Source: Chloranthus sessilifolius
Lineage: Eukaryota > Streptophyta > Magnoliopsida > Chloranthales > Chloranthaceae
DNA length: 64,000 nucleotides
Direction of reading: 5' to 3'
Assembly (NCBI GenBank): GCA_021018995.1
Contig: CM037591.1
Location: 69,033,901-69,097,900 of the forward strand
Part shown: piece by piece, positions 21,362-33,071 of the stretch
How the letters are laid out: every line of letters begins with the position of its first letter
Numbering within the stretch: the stretch's first letter is position 1
Translations under genes and position numbers: made by a program
The notes under the pieces: model-generated
Database searches by the model: none
Told to the model about the DNA's origin: nothing
What the model saw: only the letters and a program-made list of their open reading frames with translations

Positions 21362-23646
21362 ATGGCTCCAAAGAGTGTACAGAAGAGAAAGGGGAAGGAT
21401 AAGGCCCCTGCTGAGACCACCCCTAAGAAGGCCAAGACTTCAAAGTCACCCAAAAAAGGGAAGGAAGTAGTTGAGGAGGTGGAGGAACCAACCCCTAAGT
21501 TTTCTACTCCTTCTGAGCTCATGGTTTCAATCCCATTGGAGCCTGAGACAGATTTTGACCTACCATTTTTTGAGAAGGAACCTCTCTCTACCCCTGCTGT
21601 GCAGTTTACGATCAAAGCGGGCATGACACCCTTGATGAGCGGTATTCCAGCACTAGCCTACCCTAGGCTAGTGCAACTGTTTTATCAACACATCAGGGTC
21701 AAGAAGGGTAAGGATGGACAAGCTTGCTTGCTGGTGCTAATTGACAAAGGTGATTGCTGATGTTTTGGGCATCCCAGCCGCATTAAACCCTAGCTGTGGA
21801 TATGCCCCCCCATGAGTGCATCAATTGATATAATTTCATGAACCTTAACTAGAGGTTTAAAGGCCACAGGGGATTCAATTAGAAGGAGAGAATTAGCACC
21901 TTAACTCCTCTTCATAGACCAAGTCTTGTGAAAGAACATATACTTCTCAGGACATCAGTAGGAGAGGAGAACTCCCATTGCCGATGCTGTTTATTCATTC
22001 TCTCTTGGCCATGGCTTCCATGCGTCCTGGCTCATATTGGAAGCAATGAAAGACATAGTGGAGAAGATAGGGCAAAAAAAGAAGCCTCACGCACTACCCT
22101 ATGCCAGAATCATTACCTTGCTGCTACTCAAGGGGGGATACAAGATAGGAAAAATTGAGCAGGCCACCACCCTTGCCCCTACAACCTTTGCCAAGAGGCA
22201 ATGGGGAATCAGCAGGAGCCTGATGGAGGCCCAGAAAAAGAAGAAAGTTGAGGTTCAAGACCTTCCCCAACAAGCAGAAGCAGCAGCTGGAATAAGATCT
22301 ACCCCTGCTTCCACAGAGGTGCTCCCAGAGCCTGTTCCCACCGCTGCTGTAGCAGCACCCATTTCCCCACCACATTCTCCTCTTGCATCCACTATCCCTC
22401 TTCCATCTCTCTCTCACCATCTATCCTCATCATCTACACCCACTCCCCCTTCATCTGTCATTGGTACCTGGGAGGACTCCCCATCCCTTACCTTACCTCC
22501 CCTCTTATCCTACCCCCTCCCACATTCACGAACCAACCAGACCCCCTCCCCCACAGATCAATCACGCTTTGGCTCCACTTACGATCCCATCGCACCTAAA
22601 CATTTTTTTTACAGCCCTCCCTACCTCACCATCCTCCATCACATGAGGGATAATGCTTACCTTAGGAAAGATGTCCTGAGGGGCATGGCCAAACTTCGCC
22701 AGTCCATTGAGACCCCCTGCTAGAGCAGATCGATAAAATGAAGGAGGCCCACAGAAAGCAACTTCTGGGCATCTCCTTGGGGTGGACTAACATTTTGGAA
22801 GCCTACCAGAAGGCCAAGGCTTCAGCTACTTATCATGAGTTGAATTGGGAGCTGGAGAAAGAAAATGCTGCTACAGAGAAGGCGCGGGCCAAAATGTTTG
22901 AAAAGAGGCTCAAAAATGCCCAGGAGATCTTCAGCATCCAAAAGGATATCCATGAGACAGACCTCCTCAAACACCAAATTCAAATAGCCTCATTAGAATC
23001 TGCATTGGCTGCTATCAGAAATGCTCCTCTGCAGCCCACCCCACTCTCTGTTCGCATGCCAGACCCAGACCCTAAGGCTACTCCATCTATAGCTGCCCAG
23101 TCTGAGGAGGCTCAACCAAAGAACCAGCAAGAAAAAGGAAAGGCCCCAGCTGCCCCTCCTCCATCACCTCCTCCAGAGCAGCCTCCACCAACCAAGGCCT
23201 CTGCAACACCTCCACAAGAACAAACTTATCCTAAGCAGAGGAAAGTCACTGCTAAGAGGTCTACTCCCAAAGCTGCCCCTTTAAAAATTGGCAAAGAGCC
23301 AGCTGCCCAGTCTAAGGAGGCACATTCCCTTGGCTAGACTGAGTCTCAAGCAAAAGGGAAATCCCCTGTGGTCCCCACTGAGGAGCCAAAGGCAAAGGCA
23401 AATCCCCTGCAACCCCCCCTGCAAAGAGGAAAGGAAAAGCCCCTCAAGAACCCAAGGAACCAAAATTACCCAAGCAACCAAAAGTACGGGGAGGGCACCT
23501 AATGCTCCAACTGCCAAGAAAACACAAGCCGAAGTGAAAAAGGAAAGGGAGGCAAAGAAGAAACTGGACAAAGCTGCCCTTAGGGCACATGCTAAGAAGA
23601 TGGGCTGGGATTTCTTTACCGATTCTGATTCAGATGCTTCCTCTTA
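21362..23646 (+). pseudogene. Post-pol (env-like) ORF region of element C
   Basis: Begins MAPKSVQKRKGKDKAPAETT (basic, nuclear-localisation-like), followed by a plant transposon protein-like domain (YPRLVQLFYQHIRV) in about 21600-22180. Then come a Pro/Ser-rich stretch, a long helical, charged, coiled-coil-like part in 22740-23030 and a Pro/Lys-rich part, ending AHAKKMGWDFFTDSDSDASS. The start and the HA[KR]KMGWD end are shared with element D. Function is unknown; no membrane segment is evident. The region is a fossil with several breaks. Confidence 0.72.
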
Positions 23647-23699
23647 GAGTAGCTTAGATTGTACTTAGATTGTAATTACCATTGTACATGCTTTCCAGT

Positions 23700-24500
23700 T
23701 AATAAAATTTTATTTTTTGTACATTGATCTGTTCTGCTTGGTTGTTTCAGTTTCTCTCTTTTATTCTTCATTTTGTTCTAATTTTGTCATGGGAGATGTC
23801 TGTAGGGTGGCTATAATCATTTCAAATATGAATCCAAGTGCACGGTCGAGGTCGATGTCAATTGCCAGGGGGTTCCACAATTTCCACTGTGCAGCTGCGC
23901 GATACACAGGATCCCCTTAAATACCATGCCTATCTTTAGAGCCTCATTTATTGCGCACTTTTTTTTTCCATACTCGGTTGTGTGATTCTCCTTTCCCCAA
24001 ACATTCCCAATTTATTACCAGTCTTGAAATGGGACAAAACTTTCAATGTGCCATTTCATTTTCCATCGCCCAAATATTTTAAATAGGACATTACTTCCTT
24101 TTCGTCTCATCCCTCCTCTTCTCACCCCAGCTGTCCGGACCTCCTCACAACCATGGCGGCTGACAACCCCTTCGGTTTCCCCATTAAATTCTATCCCATC
24201 TGGGAGGATCCCCCACCGCCTAAGGAGCTGGATCCATTACAATTTCTCTGGGATGAGTATGGAGGTACAGAGGATCCTCACCAAGGAGGAAAAGAAAAAG
24301 AGGAAACGGGAGAAGAGAGAGAAGAAGAGAAAAATAGATCCACCTGCATCTCTCCCACCATCTTCCTCAAATCCTCCCCCATCGACTCTCCCTTGATCCC
24401 TTTCCCCCCCCATTTTGTCTTTTCTTTTTCCATCTTTTTGTAATCTTTTCTTTTTCTTTTAATGAAAGTCTCTTTTAGTTCCATACTATTCAGTTGGCAT
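23700..24500 (+). other. Extra segment of element C between post-pol ORF and 3' module
   Basis: In element D the post-pol stop is followed after ~215 bases by the internal polypurine motif; in C nearly 950 bases intervene. The added part has its own gene-like layout: TATA-like ATATTTTAAATAGG (24072-24086), a pyrimidine-rich leader, an ORF from 24153, and a T-rich end. It could be sequence captured from the host or from another element. No family is recognised. Confidence 0.5.
24153..24443 (+). CDS. Small unidentified ORF in element C
   Basis: A 96-codon ORF starting MAADNPFGFPIKFYPIWEDP about 70 bases downstream of a TATA-like box. The first ~40 residues look protein-like (aromatic and proline-rich, WEDPPPPKELDPLQFLWDEY); then come a charged Lys/Glu stretch and a Pro/Ser-rich tail. 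It is not recognised as part of any Athila protein known to me. It sits just upstream of the internal polypurine motif. It may be captured host sequence, an extra element gene, or chance; confidence that it is expressed is low. Confidence 0.35.
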   Translation: MAADNPFGFPIKFYPIWEDPPPPKELDPLQFLWDEYGGTEDPHQGGKEKEETGEEREEEKNRSTCISPTIFLKSSPIDSPLIPFPPHFVFSFSIFL

Positions 24501-26223
24501 TTTCTGTTTCTCTGACTTCTTCTGTGTTTATTTTTATTTCTCTAACTGGAATCTACTGCATTTTCCTCACCTTTGAACCAGTGAGGACACTACTCCTCAT
24601 GGTTTGGGGGTGTGGCAGGATAGGTCTGCCAATAGAATAGTTAATTTTAGTGCAGTGATGGTAGTATAACTTGGATGAATAAAGTCAATTCCCACTTAAC
24701 TTCATACAATGAGGAAACTTGTAAAAATTTAAAATATTTTTTACAGACTTTTAAAAACTGAATAAGTTAAAATCTTGACACCACCATGATACTAATATCA
24801 GAATATTTTTTCAGTTAGTACTCAGTCAACCTAAGAGGAGAGAAACAGATGAAAATACACCCCATGGGTTAAATTTGATGACCATACCTAGTGAGATTTG
24901 GGCCCATCATTTTCTTTTGAAGAGTATTTTTGGTATTATTTCTGCTCTAAGGACTGATTGAATCAAGACTTTTTCACTAGAAGTTATGCACTTCCAAATC
25001 CAAACTAATTGACAGCACTCATGATACTAAGGAAATGATCCAAGGCCCTCATTTGGACAGTTTGAGCCTGAAAAATCCAATCTTTTAAAATCTGCCCTTT
25101 TGCATACACTAGTTGAGCCTTAAAATCATAATTTTCTTTCAAAAAGACCAGAACACTTGCACCTTAACCTCATGACCTGAGTCAACCTTACCCTCACTCT
25201 GAGAATTCAGAAGGTAAAGGAGGAGTGAAAGATACTAAGAATGGTCCAACATTCTGTGGAAAGTGAAGAAAAGCAACTTGTGAACAGCTATGTATCAATG
25301 GCAGTTGTGTGGCAGTTCATCAAAAGAATGAATAAAAAATTTAAAAGAGAAAAAGAAAAGAGAAGTTTAGAGAACAACATCATCTAAAAATTGAAAAGAA
25401 CAGGAGAAGCAGGCCACTTTAAGTCTGAAATATAAATGAAAGATGAAGTTTTTGCTGAAATGAAGGCTGTGAAGTCATGAATCACTCCTTACCTTGCTAA
25501 TTTCTTAATTTGGATTCCCTTTTTACCCCTTTATTCTTTACATCCCTCAGCCATAAGCCACATTACAACCCATTCAAAAAGACCTTGTGGATCCAAAGTA
25601 AAATGAGCTGTCATGTAGAGATGAGGAGTTGTCCAATCTATAGTAAAAATCCATGAGGATATCAGAAATTAGAAGCTTTGCCTATGCTCATGCTTGCAAG
25701 CCCATTTGGGGTCTGTAACTGCTCTTGAGCTGTTGGGAATGTGAACACCCTCTGGTTGTTAATATTGAGAGATAGCCCTAGTGAGAATTGGGTCTAAATT
25801 TTAACTTCAGTGGGGTTGTATCCAACCTGAATTTTGAATTAAAGGCAAGCTGGGTACTAATTTTTATATATTGAATTTCTAATGTTAGCTGAATGGTGGT
25901 TATGCAAACAAATGTTAACTTCTAAGTTTTAAATGACCTACAACATTGCTGTAATTTCCTCTAAGTGTTAAAGAATGGGTGTGGAATGAAGCTTTGTACA
26001 TTTGAATATGTGTTGTTATTAACTGCACTACACTTAACTGTCCTAATGGTGAAGTTTGTGGGTGTCTTCACTAAAAACCCTCAGGAGACTTCACTCCTCC
26101 ACTAGGGATCACCTAGGGTTTTAAAAGGCTTGGTACATATGCTAAATGTACCCGTGATCCCTACGAAAGTGGCATTTAATTATAGCTTTGCTAAGGGACT
26201 AGCAAAGATTAGGTTTGGGGGTG
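24501..26223 (+). other. 3' noncoding module of element C
   Basis: No gene is seen. It holds the internal polypurine-like motif GGTTTGGGGGTGTG (24601-24614), the conserved block (about 26050-26173) with hairpin arms GGTACAT (26132-26138) and ATGTACC (26146-26152) around ATGCTAA, and the main polypurine tract AGGTTTGGGGGTG (26211-26223). It aligns along its length with the modules of A, D and E. Confidence 0.75.
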
Positions 26224-28696
26224 TGTTAAGACCTGAAAAGTACCACTTTTCACCCCTTAACTTAATCTCTGTTAGACCCTTAATCATTTAATAAATGTGT
26301 TTTAAGTCTATTCTGTAGGTAATAAGCAGCAGTTGCAAATAAACCCCTAACCATGCTAAGAAGCCTACTGGTGACCCAGAAGCCCCTCAGAAATGTGAAG
26401 GTAGAACTCTGACAGAGAATTGGCTGCAGCAGAGGCACAACAAAGCATAAACAAATTAAGAAGAATGTCTCGCGCAGATGTCGTAGGGCTCAATTGAACC
26501 AGAAAATAAGTCACGCAGTTGTCGTGGGTTTCTGAAGGAAGCACAGCAATTGGTCGCGCAGTCTTCGCACCGTTCACGCATAGATGGATGTTAGCAGGGA
26601 GTAAAAATACACTTCGTGAGGTTCTCACGAGGCTAAGTCTGAAGCACTTGTGAAGTACTCGCGTAACTCAAGAGATGAGTCTTCAAGCTTCGCGTGATTC
26701 ACTGAATGAAGGGAGCTCCAGGCATTCTAGCGCACGACTGTCGCGCAGTGGCTGCGAGACACACACTTTCAAGAAACTGCTCGCACGATCAAAAAGCCTA
26801 TGTACTTTAATCTCTTTATGAGGATTGCTGTGAGATTCATCAAGGAACGAACTGCACGCGCCATTCTCGCACCATTCAAATGCAAAAACCATCCCAGCGA
26901 TGACCCAAGTACCAACCTCGTGACTGCTAGAACTTCAAGTCAAAGCAACCGCGCGACACCAATTCTATCACGTGGCAAGACCTGCAACCTTTTCTACCCA
27001 GCGAGGATCGGGTTCTAACCTTCTCCCCACTTCTGTAAGGGCAATCTGGGAATCTCCAGCGATTAGGGCATGCACTCCAATGCTCCAATCTCTGTGCACA
27101 TGCCCCGAGGCATCCAAGGGACAAGAATGAACCGCAATTTCATTGATGAAATTAGGGTTTTCCTAACCCTAATACGGAGAGAACCGACTGCTATATAAGC
27201 CGAAGCCTAGCTTAGGTTTAAGGAACTTTTGGATCAACTTTTGGTTCTTGACTTCTGTGCTTCTTTTTGAAACTATCTGTAGAATTACAGTAGGCCAAGG
27301 TTAGGGTTTAGGAGTTTTTTCTTTTTCCTTTTTTCTTCTCTCCATAGTCCAACATTTGCTGGCTATGCCTTTTGTATGATTATATGGTATAGTTTTTAAT
27401 GGAGTTTTGTAATAGAATCTATTGCATATATGGAATGGTGTTTTTGTTATGAGTTGCTCTGTGCAAGGCTGCTGCCTTGAGATTCTCCATTGCTAAGTTG
27501 TTTTTGTAAGCAATGGAGGATTGCTTTTAATGCTTTATTTAGATCCAAGTGACCTGTGTGTCCAGGTTAGGCACCTTCCAGGCCTTCCCCCACCACAGGA
27601 TCCACTAAATCTGAATTCTCATGGGAGCTTGCGCTGATAGCCCTGTGAACATTGTGGCGGCAGTAATGTTCTTGTTCTGTCTTAGACCTCTGTGAAGAGG
27701 ATAGCCTTTGTGGATAGTCTGTGACCATTCAAGTGGACAGATTATAGCCCTAGGGTGAGGCTAATTCACAGAACTAAGACAGATTCTTCTTCTCTGCACT
27801 TGTGCTTGTAGCCTTGTGAGAGATTGTGCAGAGACAGACTCCCTTATATTTGTATAGACCCACCGTCAGATTGCAGATCTGATTTGGCTGTAGAGATTGT
27901 AGGCTTGTGACTGCATCACTGCTGTCTTTTGAAAGCAGTGAACAACCAAGCTTAAAAGCTAGTATTAAAACTCTTGCTGGTCCTGTGTGTCCAGGCTCGT
28001 GCAGTTTGTAGGCCTAGCCCCCCACACAGAACTTTAGAGGTTGAGGTTCCTATGGATTCTTGAGCTTGTAGCCTGGATGAAGTAGTGCCTACAATGATAA
28101 TCTTGTTCTGACCCATCTCTAGATTGTGATTCCCTTATTGGATAGTCTGTGACCATTCAAGTGGACAGGTTATAGCCATAAGGGATTGGATCATGGCACA
28201 GGGGTGAGTTGGATCCTTTCTCCTCTTTGGTGATAATATAGCCATTGGACAGGACTTCTATAGCAGCAGATCTGAGTCTGAGTTATAAGACCCATCGGAT
28301 CTGTACCTAATAACATACTTCTCACTCTTTTATATTTATTTTCTCACACTCCACCCTCTTTCTGAACCCTTTCTGTAGTTTGGACATTAAGTTACCTTAG
28401 GATTTAGATTATAGTGACCTTAAATCCCCTTCCATTTAGTATTGCCAGATCTGTAGGCAGATCTGGAGAGCCTACTAAAGATAGCTCCCTTGGAGCTTTA
28501 GATCAACCTTCCCTGTGGGACAAACTTTTACTTATCAAAACTTGCTACAACAGGCTCTGTATCTTACAGGGATGTGCATATTTTAGGCTTGCTGCTCCGT
28601 AGTTTTCACTCCACCTTTCATTCATTTTCATTCACCCCATTCTTAGCACTGTCTCTAATAAAGTCAGTAGCAAGTACTTAAAATAGCCTAACAACA
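26224..28696 (+). repeat. 3' LTR of element C
   Basis: Begins TGTTAAGACC and ends in CAACA; the exact end is uncertain by 3 bases. The U3 part has a CGCG/TCGCG motif array (26465-26960) and a TATA box at 27192-27199. Downstream, a diverged internal duplication (about 27540-27850 and 27960-28270) gives two copies of the leader hairpin, 27714-27745 and 28142-28173. It is the same LTR family as in D and I. The other LTR of C lies outside the window, so its age cannot be read. Confidence 0.83.
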
Positions 28697-28934
28697 TGCC
28701 ACTGCCATAGGGTTCTGAGGCTCTGGGAACTGCTTGATGGCTAGCCTTTTGGGTTGCATGAGAACATGTTGAAGTAGTAGATCTCTTCTTTGGTACTTTT
28801 AGGTGGATGTCTGCACTAAGACTGTAATTTATTGCTTATCTACAAAAGACACTCAAGACACATTATTAGTCAACTCAAAGGTCCATCAAAGGTAAGGTTA
28901 AGAGGTGAAAAATGGTGTTTTTCACTGATCAACA
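28697..28934 (-). repeat. LTR fragment F (Athila-type, minus strand)
   Basis: Read on the minus strand it starts TGTTGATCAGTG at 28934 and continues with the group's LTR start (ccatttttcacctcttaacc, then gatggacctttgag). Element C interrupts it after ~240 bp; the remainder should lie beyond the left end of C, outside the window. No polypurine tract is seen to its right, so it was a 5' or solo LTR. Confidence 0.65.
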
Positions 28935-29375
28935 TATACTCTGAGGTATACTCCCATTCATGAGCCATGAACGGAATGTAGCTGGTCGGATATGCTTTCT
29001 CTATCTGTCGCATTAGGATTTCATCATGGAAATCTAGCCGTTGGTGCAACAAATGGTTATCCAATTGTCTAAAATTATGCTATTGTAACACATCCATCTG
29101 CCTAGTGAATTAGAACAATGTGAGGACATCTCCTTGTTGTACAGGTGGTTACTAGGGTTGGGCTGGCATCTGGGGTGCGGCTCGTTCATGGTTTTCTTAT
29201 TGGGCACCCTCCACCCCATGTCAAAGTTGTCGATTTTGAAGGCTGAGCTGGCACCTTTTATAGGTCAAACTACATTTACTCTTAATATTCTTCAAAATGT
29301 TATCGATCCTTATCTCTTTGTCCGACGGCACCTCATATGGGTCATCACTTTCATCATCTTTGTGACCCTCGAGAA
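28935..29375 (-). other. Unassigned stretch between LTR F and LTR E
   Basis: About 440 bp with no similarity to the neighbouring elements that I can see. The minus strand has coding-like segments, for example LDFHDEILMRQIEKAYPTSY (about 28965-29045) and GHKDDESDDPYEVPSDKEIR (about 29300-29365), with interruptions. It may be a piece of an older mobile element or of a host gene. Nothing identifies it. Confidence 0.35.
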
Positions 29376-30587
29376 GTTGGGAGATGAGAATGGCAAAACA
29401 GATGAAAGAGAAAGAAAATAAAGGGATTAGAACCCAAAAAATAAAATAGACACAATCCTGCAAGATACAAGGTTGTTGTAGCAAGTTTTGATAAGTAAGG
29501 GTTGTCCCACAGAGAGTCGTGGATCTAAAAATAGTAAATCTCTAGATCTATTATAGATCTGACATCTCTAATTCTAATCTATCTTGATCTAAGAAAATAG
29601 GATAAAGAGATGGTATTCTTGGGGTTGTCACTGACTAAAACAGAAATAAAAGTAAGGGGGTTTAAAGAAGAATGGAAGTGGTGTGGTAAAATAAATAGAA
29701 ATTGGAGAAATAGGCAGCTAGGGTCTGATTTTTAATGCACAAAGCAATGAAAAATAGAGTGAGAGTTGAATCTATAGCAATCCTTCATTCGGCGATAAGC
29801 ACAAATGCAAGGAAATAGAATCTAACTCACCGTGAGATATGGACTAGTTTTAGGGCTATAGCCTGTCTACTCAAATGATCACAAGCTATCCAATGGATAT
29901 AATCTAGTCATGGGGCTAAAAGATTGAATAGTAACATCACTAGAAACACTATGTTTGCAAGGCTACAAGCTCATGCGTCTTTAGGTGCATTAAATATATA
30001 AAGATCTAATGAAAATCAAAAGAGATTATAGATTTAATGAAACATTAAAGTCAGCTATTCATTGCTACAAAGAAACTTACAATGACACAGCTCTGAAGTC
30101 TGCAGTCTGTGCATGATTCCAAGCTCTTCACAAAGTTATTACAAAGCAATGTACAATAAAAATTAGCCCTAATTGCTACAAAGACTTATCCAGACATGGA
30201 AAAAAGGAACACAAAAAGGAAGAAAACCCTAACCCTAAAATGAGCTTCGACTGAAATGCATTAGTCCTAGCTGGCTGTCTTTACAAGTGTTTTACTTTTC
30301 TTTTCATACACATCCCAAAAAGAACTTTATGCTTTGGCCAATCAGAGGGAAGGAGAATCAATACATTTAGAAGTTGCTGTCATGGCCTATTCTCAGCCAA
30401 GTATTTCCCTAGGATGCATTACACACTTGGGCAGGTGTCCCATGTGTGCAGTAGTTCCAAAAATGCCCTTGAAGTATGTCAATATCTGTTGGGTCCTGAG
30501 CCTCGAGTGGGTAAAGCTTTAGACATATAATCTCGAGCAGATCTCGAGCAGGTGGACTGTTTCTGAAGGATTCTCGAGTGGATGATT
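29376..30587 (-). repeat. LTR of element E, 3' piece (split by element D)
   Basis: Minus-strand LTR of an Athila-type element. Shared landmarks are the primer-side motif around 29456-29512 (tgcaagatac, gtagcaagttttgataag, cccacag), the leader hairpin at 29858-29889 and CTCGAG motifs at 30502, 30532, 30543 and 30573. The left end lies near 29376 but is not fixed. Element D inserted at 30587/43851; the other piece is 43851-44421. Confidence 0.75.
30583..30587. repeat. Target-site duplication of element D, left copy
   Basis: TGATT directly precedes the LTR end at 30588; the matching TGATT is at 43846-43850. Perfect 5-bp duplications are the signature of Ty3/gypsy integration. Confidence 0.9.
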
Positions 30588-33071
30588 TGTTGACTACTTC
30601 TGGTGTGCTTTGATTATTGGTTGGTGGTGAAAGTTATTTAAAAATCAAAGACAGAGTAAAACAGGAGGTGAATCCAGCACAACTAGAAGTCCTAGGCCTG
30701 CAAGATACAGGGTCCTTTGTAGCAAGTTTTGATAAGTAAGAGTTTGTCCCACAGGGAAAGGTGATCTAAAGCTCCAAGGGAGCCATCTCTAGTAGTCCCT
30801 CCAGATCTGTCTACAGATCTGGCAGTCCTAAAAGGAGGGGAGTTTAAGGTCACTTATTCTAAGTATTCTAATAACTAAACTACAGAAAGTGTTGAGAGGA
30901 TGGATGGAGTGTGGAAAATGAGTATAAAAAGGGTGAGAAGTATGTTATTGAGCCTAGGTCAAAGAAGTTTTGTAACTCAGATTTAGATATGATGTTATAG
31001 AAATCCTGTCCAGAGGCTACATTATCACCTCTGAGGAGAAAGGTTCCAACCCATCACTCTGCCATGATTCCACCCTTAAGGCTATAACCTGTCCACTTGC
31101 ATGGTCACAAATTATCCCATAGGGGAGCCACTATCCAGGGATGGGTCAAAACATAACAAGTAAATCATTGCAGGCACTATTTCATCCAGGCTACCAGCTC
31201 AAGAATCCATAGGGAACCTCAACCTTCAAAGTTCTATATGTGGGGCTAAAGCTGTAGGACCATGATAGCCCAGACACATAGAACCAGCTAGAGATTGAGT
31301 ACAACCTTCGATCTAGCTGTCCATTGCTTGAGCGAGGCTACAATGGTCTAGTCACCAGCGTACAATCTCTATAACTAGATCAGATACAACATCTGATGAC
31401 GGATCTATACAAATATGGGGGAGTCTGCCTCTGTACAATCTCTCACTAGGCTTCTACAAGCTCAGGTGTAAAGAAGAAGGATCCATCTTGGATCGATAGA
31501 TCAGAATCACCCTAAGGCTATAATCTGTCCACTTAAATGGTCACAGACTATCCCAGAGGTTATCCTCCTCACGGAGTCTAAAACAAAACAAGATTCGCTG
31601 CTACCACCATGCTCACAAGGCTACCAGCTCAAGCTCCCATGGGGATTTTAGATCTAGTTGGTCCTGTGGTGGGGCTAAGGCTGTAGGACCATGATAGCCC
31701 TGACACACAGGTCACTTGGATCTGAGTGGCCCTTAGAATCAGTCCTCCATTGCTTTGAAACACAGCCAAAGCGATGGCGAATCACAAGGCAGCAGCCTTG
31801 CATAGAGCATCTCACACACAAACAACATTCCCACAAAGTACAGATCCTATTACAGAACTTCCATTAATCTAATTCAAAAATACATACAAAGGCATAGCCA
31901 GCAAATGCTGGACTACGGAGAGAAGGAAAGAAAAAGAAAACTACTTACTGCTAAAAGGAAAGAGAAAAGAAAAACGATCTGAGATGGGTTCTCAGATGCC
32001 TAAACTTAAGCTCAGGTATGGGTTTATGTAGCAGTGGGGTGGCGGTGCATTAGGGTTAGGAAACCCTAATTTTAATGATGCCATGTGGCTTGATAATGAT
32101 CCTTGGATGCCTAGGGGTGCGTGCACAGAGATTTAAGCATGGGAGTGTGTACCCTAATCGTTGGAAATACCCAAAAGGCCCTTTGCTGAAGAGATGGAAG
32201 TTTAGGGTCAGAGCTTCACTAGGTAGCTCTAGTTTCCCAGACTTGTCGCATGGTAGCTCTTTGCTCTTCGCTAGGATGATTTGACACTGAAGCTTCAGCC
32301 GTCGCGAGGTTGCCTTGATGTGCTCTTCAGGCAGTCGTGCGGTAGAGAGTTAAGCTCTCACTGGGTTGGGTTTCGCGAGGTTGAATAGAAAACACAGTCT
32401 CAAGTGTCGCAGGGTTGAAATTCAAGCAGTCGTGCGGTCGATCGGTCTTCGCTGGGCAGCAGCGCGAGAACATCGCGAGCACTTCTCTTTACTTGGACTT
32501 CGCGAGTTACCTCGCAAGGCTCTTTTGAGTTCTGAACTACGCGAGGTTCTATGTCTCACTTGATCTTTGCGAGATTGGCTTTGCCTTTGCTAGGATGTTT
32601 TCTTTCTTGAATGGCGCGAGAACTGCGCGAGGCATTCTTCTTTTGATAATTGCATCCCCGGGCTGACATGAGGAATCTTCTGAAGCTCTCTCTCCTCAGC
32701 CGTTCTGAGTGAACTGCGCGAGATTGAGAGAGGTCTACTTTGAACTGTGCGATGTGTTCTACTCTTGAGCTTCGCGAGAGCTGCGCGAGTTTGAGTTTCT
32801 GAAGCTCTTTAGTCATTCATCTGCGCGAGAGGTTGCTGTAAAGCCTTGGGAAGCTCAGTTGAACTGCGCGAGGCATATTTCTCCTAAATTCAGAGTTCAT
32901 TCTTCTGAGGGATATCTGGTGCCAAGGTAGGCTCCTTAGCAAGATTCTTGGCCTTATTTCACTACTGATTATTACCTGCACAAAACACTTAACAAGAACT
33001 TATTAGGTGGCTAAGGGTCTAATCAAAGGTTAAGTTAAGGGGTGAAAAGTGGTACTTTTCAGGTCTTAACA
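30588..33071 (-). repeat. 3' LTR of element D
   Basis: Minus-strand LTR from TGTTAAGACC (33071) to GTAGTCAACA (30588), 2484 bp. It carries a CGCGAG-type array (about 32230-32880), the TATA-box position near 32021-32030 (altered relative to the other LTR), and two leader hairpins at 31520-31551 and 31084-31115. Confidence 0.92.

Larger units (their letters stand above)
15589..28696 (+). mobile_element. Element C: Athila-type Ty3/gypsy element with full pol set
   Basis: A long fossil Athila-type element whose 5' LTR and start of gag lie left of the window because element A sits inside its gag. Parts visible are gag remnant, protease, reverse transcriptase, RNase H, integrase, spacer with CGCGAG array, post-pol ORF, an extra small ORF segment, 3' module, polypurine tract and 3' LTR. 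The coding parts together have on the order of ten breaks. Its right end lies inside the minus-strand LTR fragment F, so C inserted there. Confidence 0.87.

Noticed and set aside
15589-28696. Host gene of the plant among the ORFs of this stretch
   Set aside because: All long ORFs fall into Athila gag, pol or post-pol parts in normal order; only the small ORF at 24153-24443 remains unexplained.
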